This document shows, piece by piece, positions 16,899-25,432 of a stretch of DNA of 43,634 bases (its first letter is position 1; each line of letters begins with the position of its first letter). Source of the stretch: Streptomyces sp. GC420. GTDB lineage: Bacteria; Actinomycetota; Actinomycetes; Streptomycetales; Streptomycetaceae. The stretch is taken from contig NZ_JAAAXQ010000013.1 in assembly GCF_009916105.1 (NCBI RefSeq), forward strand, positions 1 through 43,634, read 5' to 3'. The position numbers and the translations under genes are program-made. A model generated the notes under the pieces. It had not been told where the DNA came from, did not search any database, and was given only the letters and a program-made list of their open reading frames with translations.

Positions 16899-17297
16899 TC
16901 AGCCGGCTGGACCGGCCAGCCACAGCATGGGGGCACGGCCGGTGGTGTGCGCCTTGGCAGGGGGCCACTGGGCCGCGGGCTCGCCCCCGGCCACGGCGGC
17001 CGCGTCGAACGGAGTTGTGCGAGCGGAGGCCAGCCAGTCGGCCGCCGCCACCCAGAAGGCGTTCTTCGCGGCGACCACCTGGGCCGCCTCGTCGACGGCG
17101 CTGCCCGGCGAGATGTCCGGGAGCGTCTCCGTACCGAGGACCGTGTCGACCCCCGCCTGGAGAGACAGCATGGTTCGTCGGGGTCGGCCCAGCAGTCGCG
17201 AAGATCGTGTAGAGGGGCCGCCGTAGGGAACGAATCTGAGAGTCGCCCACGTCTCACGCAGCCGGTCGTAGGCGCGGTCCCGCTCGGCCTTGTTCAT
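16899..17297 (-). CDS. Hypothetical protein, 132 aa
   Basis: The sequence begins MNKAERDRAYDRLRETW and continues as a helical, Ala-rich protein with no recognised domain. The ATG at 17297 has only a weak ribosome site (GACGCGACCGG). Longer in-frame extensions are Arg-rich. It converges on the AlbA_2 gene and lies downstream of the PIMT operon on the same strand, separated from it by a possible terminator. The function is unknown. Confidence 0.5.
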   Translation of the reverse strand: MNKAERDRAYDRLRETWATLRFVPYGGPSTRSSRLLGRPRRTMLSLQAGVDTVLGTETLPDISPGSAVDEAAQVVAAKNAFWVAAADWLASARTTPFDAAAVAGGEPAAQWPPAKAHTTGRAPMLWLAGPAG

Positions 17298-17405
17298 GCC
17301 GGTCGCGTCGGCGGGCGCCGTTCTTCCGCCAGTGTGTCGGAGTGCGCGGAGCGCACGACGCGGCACATACTCCCTGTTCCACGGTTTATTGGGTCTCCAC
17401 GTCGA

Positions 17406-17421
17406 GCAACAGCGTTGTTGC
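17406..17421 (-). terminator. Hairpin beyond the last gene of the radical SAM operon
   Basis: GCAACA and TGTTGC form a six-base-pair stem with a four-base loop, 75 bases past the methyltransferase stop on the minus strand. A perfect CGAGCGCTCG palindrome sits at 17437-17446 between them. Either could end the transcript, but both are short. Confidence 0.3.
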
Positions 17422-17495
17422 ACGCTGCGGCTGGCGCGAGCGCTCGGACCGATTCGATCTGTGCTTCTGCGTCCCGTCAGTCCCGCTGATCCCGA

Positions 17496-18668
17496 TCACT
17501 GGGTGACCGACCAGCCCTTCCGAGAGAATGTGGCTGCGCCGTCGGGGGTGATGGTCACCGTGGCGCCGCGGATGGGGAGGTCGCCGTCGACGACGAGCCA
17601 GGTGCGGATGCGGTCCAGTTCGTCCCACAGTCTCCGCGGCCCACCCTGGTGCACGGTCGGGGAGTCCCTGCGTCCGGCAGCCGTGGCGCGGGCCCAGGAG
17701 CCGTCCGCGTGGAGCATGTAGACGGTGCGAGTACCGTCGTCCGCCGTTTGCTGACGGTGGTCGATACCGGGAACGAGGAGTTCGAGGGTGGAGCGTACGT
17801 CCCAGGTGTCCGGCACGTACATCAGCGGGTAGCGGCTGGTGGTGATGCTCTCGCCCTCGGCGTGCTGAGCGGTCTGCCACAGCGGCGGGTTCTCCGGGAA
17901 GGTGTCGTCGTAGTCCTCGCCGTGCCGCGCGGACATGAACCCGGCCGCCTCCGGCGCGACGTGCCCGACGGCGCCGCCGTCGACGGTCTTGTCCGCGATG
18001 ATGACCAGCCCGGTGTCGGCGATGGTGGTCACCAGCCGTCCGCCAGGGGCGAGCGCCTCCAGCCACGAGCCGGGCACGCCGGGCACAGAGACGGTGGAGA
18101 TGATCCGGTCGTAGGTGCCCTCGGGCAGGTCTCCAGTCAGGTCACAGACTTCGACGCGCGGATGGTGGCCGACCTCGGCCAGCCGCTTCCGGGCCGCCTG
18201 CACCAGGTACGGATCGATGTCCACGCTCGTGACCTGCTCTGCGCGGAGACGAGCGCAGGCCAGAGCGGTGCCGTAGCCGCTGCCGCAGGTCACCAGCAGC
18301 CGGGAGGTGTCGGTGATCCACGCGGCCCGGTACATCATCAGCATCAGGGCGGGCAGCGTGGAGGAGGAGGTGGAGCGGCCCGCTCGCCCCCGGGCAGGTG
18401 TCTGGTCCACCTCGGCGTGGTCGGCGTGAAGGGTGCCGACGCGGGTGACGAGCGTGGTGTCGGCGTACACGTCCCGCAGCCACGCCTCGGTGTCGCTCGC
18501 GCCGTCGCGCAGCTCCCACACCTCCTCGCCGCTGCTGCGGGTGGCCCTGGACCACCACCGCGGCACGAACAGATGCCTCGGTGTGGTGGCCAGGGGCTGA
18601 TGCCAGCGTGACTCGGGCCGGATCACGGTGCTGGCGGCCAGCCGCTGTGCTGCTGATTCCCAGTCCAT
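17496..18668 (-). CDS. PIMT-like SAM-dependent methyltransferase, 390 aa
   Basis: This protein resembles protein-L-isoaspartate O-methyltransferases: RHLFVPR near residue 31, a Ser-rich STSSSTLPALM segment near 99-109, and the SAM-binding LLVTCGSGYGT at 124-134 followed by VDIDP. Such enzymes methylate carboxyl groups. Relatives embedded in RiPP clusters (ATP-grasp and FxLD lanthipeptide systems) modify Asp side chains of peptides. It is about 170 residues longer than housekeeping PIMT, as those relatives are. ATG at 18668 has AGGA eight bases upstream and lies 17 bases after the radical SAM stop. It is the last gene of the operon. Confidence 0.75.
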   Translation of the reverse strand: MDWESAAQRLAASTVIRPESRWHQPLATTPRHLFVPRWWSRATRSSGEEVWELRDGASDTEAWLRDVYADTTLVTRVGTLHADHAEVDQTPARGRAGRSTSSSTLPALMLMMYRAAWITDTSRLLVTCGSGYGTALACARLRAEQVTSVDIDPYLVQAARKRLAEVGHHPRVEVCDLTGDLPEGTYDRIISTVSVPGVPGSWLEALAPGGRLVTTIADTGLVIIADKTVDGGAVGHVAPEAAGFMSARHGEDYDDTFPENPPLWQTAQHAEGESITTSRYPLMYVPDTWDVRSTLELLVPGIDHRQQTADDGTRTVYMLHADGSWARATAAGRRDSPTVHQGGPRRLWDELDRIRTWLVVDGDLPIRGATVTITPDGAATFSRKGWSVTQ

Positions 18669-18685
18669 CAAGAGTGTCCTGCCTT

Positions 18686-19576
18686 TCAGCCCGCGCTCGG
18701 ACTGACGCTGTCGTCGGCGGGGGAACACGTCCCTCCGCCCCCGCTGCTGTCGTCATTGGGACCGCAATCGGGACCGCACGGGTCATGGCGGCCTGCCGGG
18801 ATACTCGCGGCGACCCGCTGCCACTGCGGCGAGCTGAAGACCCGCTCCAGCGGCGTGTCCTTGATCTGCCCGGCCGGGAGGAAACGGCCGAGTACGCAGG
18901 GGGTGACAGTGCCGTCCGACAGGATCGCGGCGATGCCGGTCGCGCACCGGCCGCACAGCTCGGACGTGGACGGCAGGCCGGCGTCCTTGGCTGCGTTGCC
19001 GACGCCGCGGACTCGGTCGATATGCACCTGCGTGATTCCGATCTCTTGCAGTTCCGCCCGGGCCTCCTCGACGCGCTGCCCGTCGAGGACGTCGACGATC
19101 CCCACCCGCACGCGGATGCCGCGGCGGTGTGCCTCGATGAGGTTCGCGCGGGTCGCGGCATGGGAGCCCGTGCGGCCGGTCACCTTGTCGTGTCCCTCGT
19201 CGGTGTCGGCGTAGTAGGACGTCGCGAGGGTGATGCCGGGGCGGGTGAAAAGCTCCCACTGCTCGGCGCGGACGCGGTACAGGTTGGAGTAGACGTGGAC
19301 CCCGAGCCCTTCTGCGAGGGCGTGTCCCACGAGCTCGGCGAAGTCCGGGTGGAGCGTGGGTTCTCCGCCGATGAGCTGGATCTTCTTGACGCCGAGTGCT
19401 GCGGCCTCGCTGATGACCCGCTTCCAGTCCTTGCCGGTCATGACGCCGTGCCCCTGGGTCGGGCCCGCCTTGGCGTAGCAGTGCGAGGCGCACGTGAGCT
19501 GACAGCGGCGGGTGATCTCCAGCTCAAGGAAGCTGGGGATAAGGGGGGTTGTCGGGGCTTCGGGTGCGATGGTCAC
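18686..19576 (-). CDS. Radical SAM protein with SPASM-like Cys-rich tail, unusual CX3CX3C, 296 aa
   Basis: Radical SAM enzymes use a 4Fe-4S cluster and S-adenosylmethionine to start radical chemistry. Here LELEITRRC begins the cluster loop with Cys25, Cys29 and Cys33, which is CX3CX3C rather than the canonical CX3CX2C. The GGEP motif (IGGEPTLHP) and barrel follow. The C-terminus has LCGRC, PCVLG and CGPDC groups, resembling the auxiliary-cluster SPASM region of peptide-modifying enzymes. GTG at 19576 has GGAAGGGA seven bases upstream; ATG at 19603 is an alternative. It is the penultimate gene of the operon. Confidence 0.8.
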   Translation of the reverse strand: MTIAPEAPTTPLIPSFLELEITRRCQLTCASHCYAKAGPTQGHGVMTGKDWKRVISEAAALGVKKIQLIGGEPTLHPDFAELVGHALAEGLGVHVYSNLYRVRAEQWELFTRPGITLATSYYADTDEGHDKVTGRTGSHAATRANLIEAHRRGIRVRVGIVDVLDGQRVEEARAELQEIGITQVHIDRVRGVGNAAKDAGLPSTSELCGRCATGIAAILSDGTVTPCVLGRFLPAGQIKDTPLERVFSSPQWQRVAASIPAGRHDPCGPDCGPNDDSSGGGGTCSPADDSVSPSAG

Positions 19577-19656
19577 GAGCCGTTCCCTTCCGTTGTGTTC
19601 CATGGTGGACGAGCCGGACTCCTGAGGGGCGGAGTCCGGCCAGTTCTGCGGGGCTT

Positions 19657-20793
19657 CTACTCGGCGAGGAGTTCTTCGGCGGTCTTGGCCAGGAGTTCGG
19701 CGGACGTACTGCTGTCGTGGGTGAGGACCAGGGCGCGGCGCGGCAGCAGGGCGAGCCGGTCGGCAAGGTCGGTTGCCGGGGCCGCCTTGTCGGGCGCGAG
19801 GCGGAAGATGTCCGGGTAGCGGTCCTCGGTCTTGCTGGTGAAGAAGTCCTCTTCCCTCAGAGCGCGCGGAGCTGGGACGAGCTGGGGTTCGGTGTCCTTC
19901 TCGACGCGGGGGAAGAGGAGCGCGGTGGCGTGGGCCTGGGTGGCGAGCGTCATGCCCAGGATCGAGGAGAGCTGGTCGGGGAAGAACTGCGGCTTGAGCT
20001 CCTTGCCCTTGGCGTTCCAGATCGGCGTCGTGCTGCCGGCGTGCAGGGCGTCGGTCACGCGCTGGTCCTGAGTGGGGTGCATCTGCTCGCCGTCCAGGAC
20101 GCGGGCGCGCAACGGCTTGTACAGGCCGGCGGATTCCAGCAGGCCGAAGCCGATCGCGGCGGCCGACGGCCAGGGCAGGATCCGCAGTCCCTCCTCCTCG
20201 GGGCGGACGAACACCCGGTCGTTGGCGAGGAGTTCGTACCCTTCGCGGGCGAGCAGGAGGGCCGTGGTGGTCTTGCCGGCGCCCTTGGGGCCGAAGGTGA
20301 GGAGCGCGCGGCCGGCGCGGACGACGCAGGACGCGTGCAGGATGTGGAACCCGGCGCGCAGCAGCTGGCCGCGGATGAGTTCGCGGGCGAGGCGGGAGGC
20401 GGCGACAGCGACCGGCTGGGCTTGTGCGCCGACGATGACGAGCCGGCTGGTGGCCGGGTCGTAGTGGTAGGCGAGGCGTTCGGCGGGCTGGATGGCGTAG
20501 ATCGCGCCGTCCTCGTGCCGGGCGACCAGGGTGCGGGCGTTCGCGTAGTCGACTTCGTCGTGGTCGTAGTCGCCGACCAGGGTCTCGATGTCCGCCAGGC
20601 GCTTGCTGTCGACGTCGGCCAGGAGCAGGGCGCCGCCTTCGACGATGCTGCCGCTGGGCGCGGCCGGGGCATCCGCAGCGGTAGCGTTCCACCAGCCGCC
20701 GAAGTAGCGCAGGGCCCAGTCGGTGATGTCCTTGGTGTCGCTGACGACCGTGACGGTCGCCTTGTCGGCGTGGATTCGGGTGGCGCTCAGCAC
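19657..20793 (-). CDS. HPr kinase/phosphorylase-like P-loop protein, 378 aa
   Basis: The C-terminal half looks like the P-loop kinase domain of HPr kinase: LHASCV near 152, Walker A GPKGAGKT at 168-175, and LLANDRVFV with Asp192. In lasso-peptide and other RiPP clusters, homologues phosphorylate the peptide or act with an adaptor. The N-terminal 140 residues are family-specific and unknown. The GTG start has AAGGAGA upstream and overlaps the stop of the dehydrogenase-like gene by seven bases, so the two are translationally coupled. Substrate unknown. Confidence 0.7.
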   Translation of the reverse strand: MLSATRIHADKATVTVVSDTKDITDWALRYFGGWWNATAADAPAAPSGSIVEGGALLLADVDSKRLADIETLVGDYDHDEVDYANARTLVARHEDGAIYAIQPAERLAYHYDPATSRLVIVGAQAQPVAVAASRLARELIRGQLLRAGFHILHASCVVRAGRALLTFGPKGAGKTTTALLLAREGYELLANDRVFVRPEEEGLRILPWPSAAAIGFGLLESAGLYKPLRARVLDGEQMHPTQDQRVTDALHAGSTTPIWNAKGKELKPQFFPDQLSSILGMTLATQAHATALLFPRVEKDTEPQLVPAPRALREEDFFTSKTEDRYPDIFRLAPDKAAPATDLADRLALLPRRALVLTHDSSTSAELLAKTAEELLAE

Positions 20794-21685
20794 GCGGTCT
20801 CTCCTTGAAGGGTCTGCTGGTAGGCGGAGTCGATCTTGGTGCGGGCGGCGGTGAACTGCCGCTGTTCATCAGGATCGAGGTCGGGCAGGGCCACGGTGGG
20901 GCGGCCCACAGAGAACTGCAACGGGATTCCGAGCCACACGCCGTCGTGGTTGACGGAGAGCACCTCGGTGCCGTCGCTGACGCCGAGCGTCTTGCGCAGC
21001 GCGCCGAGGATCGCGCCGGCCGGGCCGCAGCGGGTGCGGCCGATCCCGGCGTTGATCTGGCGCGGCCGTGCGGACAGCTGGGTCCGGACGTACTCCAACG
21101 GCACGTCGGCAGCGCGGCCGTTGACCGTGGTGGTCGAGGCGCAGATGACCGCGCCGTCGCCGTGCTCGCCGATCACCCAGCCGCGCACGGCAGCGGCCGG
21201 GACTCCGTGGTGGATGGCGAGGGCGAGCCGGTAGCGGGCCGAGTCGGTACTGGACCCGATGCCGTACACCCGAGCGGCCCGGCCGACGGTGGTCGCGAAG
21301 ACCCGGGTCAGAACGTCGACCGGGTTGGTGACCACAATGACGTGTCCGCGGTACCCGGCCACATCCTGGGCCAGGGAGCGGATCAGCGGGGCGTTCGCGG
21401 CCAGTCCCGCCATCCGGATGTCGCTGGTGGCGGTGTTCGTAAACGTGGCGCGCGGGCACACGACGATGGCGTCGGCCGCGCGCATCGCGGCGACCGGGGA
21501 GAGCTCCGCTCGTACGGAGGACAGGGTGATCTCCCGCATGTCCTCAAGATCGGTGACCAGTCCGGTCGCGGACTCCAGGGTGCGGGCGGCAATCATGAGG
21601 CGTGCGCACCAGCGTTCCTGGACCAGGAGTGCGGCCACGCTCTGCCCGACCGCGCCGGCGCCGATCACCCCGACGGTGAACCCGC

Positions 21686-21689
<4 letters not shown>
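20787..21689 (-). CDS. Lactate/malate dehydrogenase-like NAD-dependent enzyme, 300 aa
   Basis: A Rossmann GAGAVG (residues 10-15), TNPVD at 121-125, DSARYRLAL at 149-157 and the catalytic GEHGD with His176 mark it as a member of the lactate/malate dehydrogenase family. These enzymes interconvert 2-oxoacids and 2-hydroxyacids using NAD. The substrate-loop region (about 80-95) does not match lactate or malate enzymes closely, so the substrate is likely different. ATG overlaps the upstream kinase stop (ATGA), and the 3' end overlaps the HPr-kinase-like start. A dehydrogenase of this type next to a radical SAM gene is unusual. Confidence 0.8.
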
Positions 21690-22863
<1,174 letters not shown>

Positions 22864-22867
<4 letters not shown>

Positions 22868-23088
22868 GGCCCCTCCCGGAAGGTGTTCGGGCCGCTCAGG
22901 TGTTCCCGTGGTCGGTCCTCCGCGCGATCGATCTGCACGGCCAGGACCGCGAACTGGTCCGGGGTGATGACGAGGCTGGTGTCCTCGGTGGTGCCGTCGA
23001 TCCGGTGCACGGTGATCGGCCACACGAACTCCTGCTTCTTGGGGTCGTACGTGATGTCCTTCTGCTGGGGCGTGGTGTGCGTGATCAC
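22864..23088 (-). CDS. Small protein, candidate peptide substrate or accessory factor, 74 aa
   Basis: The protein is hydrophilic, with no transmembrane segment, and contains a FVWPITVHRIDGTTEDTSL stretch. GTG at 23088 has GGAGG seven bases upstream, an excellent ribosome site. Its stop overlaps the kinase start. Being small, strongly translated and first among the coupled genes, it could be a modified peptide, but I see no obvious core such as a repeated or Cys/Ser/Thr-rich tail. An adaptor role is equally possible. Confidence 0.6.
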
Positions 23089-23271
23089 TGTGCCGCCTCC
23101 GTCGTCGCCGGCTCGGGCTCCGGGCTAAGCGCGCCCGTCCGGGTGGGCGAGGTCTCCGTGCCGCCCACCGGGGCGGGTCGAGGTTGGTGCCGCCCTGGCG
23201 CCGGGATGGTCGGTGCCCGTCGGCCTCGGGGGATGCCAGGCGGGCACACTCACCGGCAGCAGGGCCGGAGC

Positions 23272-23484
23272 TCATTCGGGTGGCGCGGTGTCGCCGGCCA
23301 TCGTGGCGGGACCCGGCGGCGGGGCCGCGGCGGTAGCTGTCGCGTGATCGGTCAGGAGGTGGCCGAGCAGCAGCGCGGCAGGCACGTGCAGCGCGACCCA
23401 CACAGCCGTGAGGACGCTGTCCCCGCTGAGGTCCTTCACGCGCAGACGGGCGGCGATGCCGGGCAGATCAGGGCGCCTGCTCAC
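23272..23484 (-). CDS. Small single-pass membrane protein, 70 aa
   Basis: A hydrophobic helix (about residues 24-44, VLTAVWVALHVPAALLLGHL) follows a basic N-terminus, predicting one membrane segment, then a Pro/Ala-rich tail. The GTG at 23484 overlaps the stop of the 103-residue gene (GTGA), so translation is coupled. It is 183 bases from the next gene of the operon. The function is unknown. Confidence 0.5.
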   Translation of the reverse strand: MSRRPDLPGIAARLRVKDLSGDSVLTAVWVALHVPAALLLGHLLTDHATATAAAPPPGPATMAGDTAPPE

Positions 23485-23792
23485 GGCGTACCGCCCCCGT
23501 CCGGGGCGAACCCGCCGGGCGGCCTCGATGCCTCATCGAGGAAGAGACCGTCCTCGGCATCGTCCGAGGACGGGGCGAGGTTGTCCCTCAAGGCCGGCCA
23601 CGGGTCCCCGCCGCCCTCCGGGCACAGGTGGTACACGTTGGCGCCGGTGTCCTCGGGCAGGGCCACCACGACACCGGTACTGCTGGCCGCGGAGTCGTAG
23701 GCGAGGTCGCCGCGCAGAGGAGTCCACGTCGGCCGGCTGTCGGGTAACTCCGCGGTGGAGAGCGCCTGTTGGGGTGTACGACTTCCCGTCAT
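23481..23792 (-). CDS. Hypothetical protein heading the radical SAM operon, 103 aa
   Basis: The centre of this small protein (GVVVALPEDTGANVYHLCPEGGGDPW) looks conserved and beta-rich; the tail is acidic then Gly/Pro-rich. It has no ribosome site. A -10-like TACCGT ends seven bases before the ATG, suggesting a leaderless message. The gene starts 39 bases after the XRE regulator stop, so read-through from that gene is also possible. It is not recognised as any named domain. Confidence 0.55.
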   Translation of the reverse strand: MTGSRTPQQALSTAELPDSRPTWTPLRGDLAYDSAASSTGVVVALPEDTGANVYHLCPEGGGDPWPALRDNLAPSSDDAEDGLFLDEASRPPGGFAPDGGGTP

Positions 23793-23799
23793 GCAACTG

Positions 23800-23805
23800 A
23801 CGGTA
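23800..23805 (-). promoter_or_regulatory. Putative -10 element of the radical SAM operon
   Basis: On the minus strand TACCGT is followed by seven bases and the ATG at 23792. No convincing -35 is visible at the expected distance. The spacing equals that seen at 1744-1757 and 43002-43015, consistent with leaderless transcription. Confidence 0.35.
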
Positions 23806-23831
23806 GGGACGCGGTTACCGGCGAATATGAA

Positions 23832-25085
23832 TCAGGGGAATACCGCCTGGTCATCGAGGTGAAAACGGTTGGACATGCCCCTCAACTTCTCGCGCGTGGC
23901 GACGCGTTCGGCGTAGACGATCTTGCGGAGAGTGGCGCGTGCAATGGGGTGGTTGCGTACGAGCTGCGGGGCGATGCGCTCGGCCTCCTCCAATTCGGCG
24001 AGCGCCTGGTCCCGGTTGCCGTCCCACAGCCATGCCCGAGCCAGGTCCATGTGGTGGTGGCCGCGGCGGGACTTGGGCAGCGGCGCCAGATGGGCCGGGT
24101 CAGCCTGCCGGTTGAGGTCGAGTGCCTTCGTCTGGTCGCCCGCTTCGAGCGCGACGCTGACCCGGTGGATCTGGACATTGCCGGTGGAGAAGGTCAGCGA
24201 GTGCCGGTCGTAGACGGGCGGGCCGGCCAGTGCGTCCATCCGGTCGCTGGCCGCGCGAGCATGCGCCAGGCGGTCCTCGGCCTCGCTCGTGTTGCCGCCG
24301 CGGGCGCAGGAGACCGAAGCCCGCAGCTGGAGCGTGCCCCACACGCGCAGCGCCAGCGGGTCGCCGCGGTCGTACTCGCGCTGCACGCTGCGCAGCGCCT
24401 TATCGGAAAGGGCGATCGAGTCCTGCCAGTCGGCTGTCGCCCACATGTCCCACACCCGCATCCAGTCGGCCACGGCGGGCATGAGCGGGTCGCCGGACAG
24501 CTGCGCGGACCACGCCGCACGCTCGCAGGCCATGGCGATGAGTTCGGGATGTCCGAGGGCGTGGGCGGCGGTGTGGGCGAACTTGCAGCAGACCGCGTAC
24601 ACGGCGAACGCTTCCTCGCGCTCGTGCCCCGAGGAGACCTCGGCCAGGGCCCGCGCCTCGCGGAACAGATCGGGCAGGGCCTTGAGGATCGCGATGTTCG
24701 CCGCAGCGTCGCGCAGGCGGTGCAGCCGGGTCATGTCCCGCCACAGCTCGGCGGACGAGCGCGGGTCGCCGTCGAAGACCGGGGTGAGGTCGTAGCGGCG
24801 CAGCTCACGCACGATGGACGCTGCCGCGGCCTGCCACTGGTTCTCGCCGATCGTTCCGACGTACGGCCGCTCCAGCAGCACATTCGGGTGGCAGTGCAGC
24901 GCGGCGGCGATCCGGTTGATCAGGCCGGCGCTGTCGAGTTCGATCTTGCCCGCTTCGACCTTGGACACCCAGCCCTGGGTCTTGCCGACCGCGGCCGCGA
25001 GATCGGCCTGCGTCATGCCGAGATTGAGCCTCTGCCGCTTGATCCTGCGGCCGATCGCCTCCTGCTCCTCGATCTCGTACGGCAT
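23832..25085 (-). CDS. XRE-family transcription regulator with TPR-like C-terminus, 417 aa
   Basis: Residues 11-65 form an HTH_3/XRE DNA-binding domain (IGRRIKRQRLNLGMTQADLAA, then GWVSKVEAG). The rest is helical TPR-like sequence, the layout of many Streptomyces regulators that sense a small signal or protein. The ATG at 25085 is preferred over 25097 because it begins the conserved part. The gene is directly upstream of the radical SAM operon on the same strand and divergent from the Mokosh-like genes. It probably controls the operon, and it may also affect the divergent promoter. Confidence 0.85.
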   Translation of the reverse strand: MPYEIEEQEAIGRRIKRQRLNLGMTQADLAAAVGKTQGWVSKVEAGKIELDSAGLINRIAAALHCHPNVLLERPYVGTIGENQWQAAAASIVRELRRYDLTPVFDGDPRSSAELWRDMTRLHRLRDAAANIAILKALPDLFREARALAEVSSGHEREEAFAVYAVCCKFAHTAAHALGHPELIAMACERAAWSAQLSGDPLMPAVADWMRVWDMWATADWQDSIALSDKALRSVQREYDRGDPLALRVWGTLQLRASVSCARGGNTSEAEDRLAHARAASDRMDALAGPPVYDRHSLTFSTGNVQIHRVSVALEAGDQTKALDLNRQADPAHLAPLPKSRRGHHHMDLARAWLWDGNRDQALAELEEAERIAPQLVRNHPIARATLRKIVYAERVATREKLRGMSNRFHLDDQAVFP

Positions 25086-25432
25086 CCTCGACCCCAACCC
25101 TCCTGGAACGCAGCCTCTACGGGAACGGTACCCGCGCCACCGCGTTCCACGAGGGTGCCCGAGCAGAGCTTTCAGCCGGAGCCTCGCCCGCGACGTCCGT
25201 CGCGGGCCCGCCGCCGCTGCGCGGGAAGCATGCGGCCCTTGGCCATGTCCCGGATCAGCGTGACCGGTGAATGCTCAGCAAAAGCAGAGCGGCCAGCCGC
25301 GTGTTCGCGTCGGCGAGGGCCCCTTCGCATCTGTCCCTCTCGCCAAACGGCTGATCGGTGGCGCGGCCCCCTGGCAAGATGGAGGGCTCGGGGCGAGCTG
25401 CACAGGCAGCAGGGTTGAGCGAGGAGCAGTGG
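25086..25432. promoter_or_regulatory. Divergent regulatory region with inverted repeats
   Basis: No gene is evident in this stretch. It holds an outer inverted repeat GGAACGC (25105-25111) and GCGTTCC (25142-25148), with a GGGAACGGTACCCG element between them (25121-25134). It also holds a strong hairpin GCCCGCGAC/GTCGCGGGC (25186-25207, loop GTCC). These would suit operators for the adjacent XRE regulator or an attenuator. Assignment is speculative. Confidence 0.4.

Noticed and set aside
18686..20869. A 727-codon minus-strand open frame covering the radical SAM gene and more
   Set aside because: Only the last 300 codons match radical SAM. The upstream 420 are Arg/Pro/Gly-rich and read antisense or out of frame through the HPr-kinase-like gene.
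23125..23253. A 42-residue minus-strand frame in the radical SAM operon that could be a peptide precursor
   Set aside because: No ribosome site precedes its GTG, and composition is Pro/Gly/Arg-rich. The 183-base gap it occupies looks like ordinary intergenic DNA.
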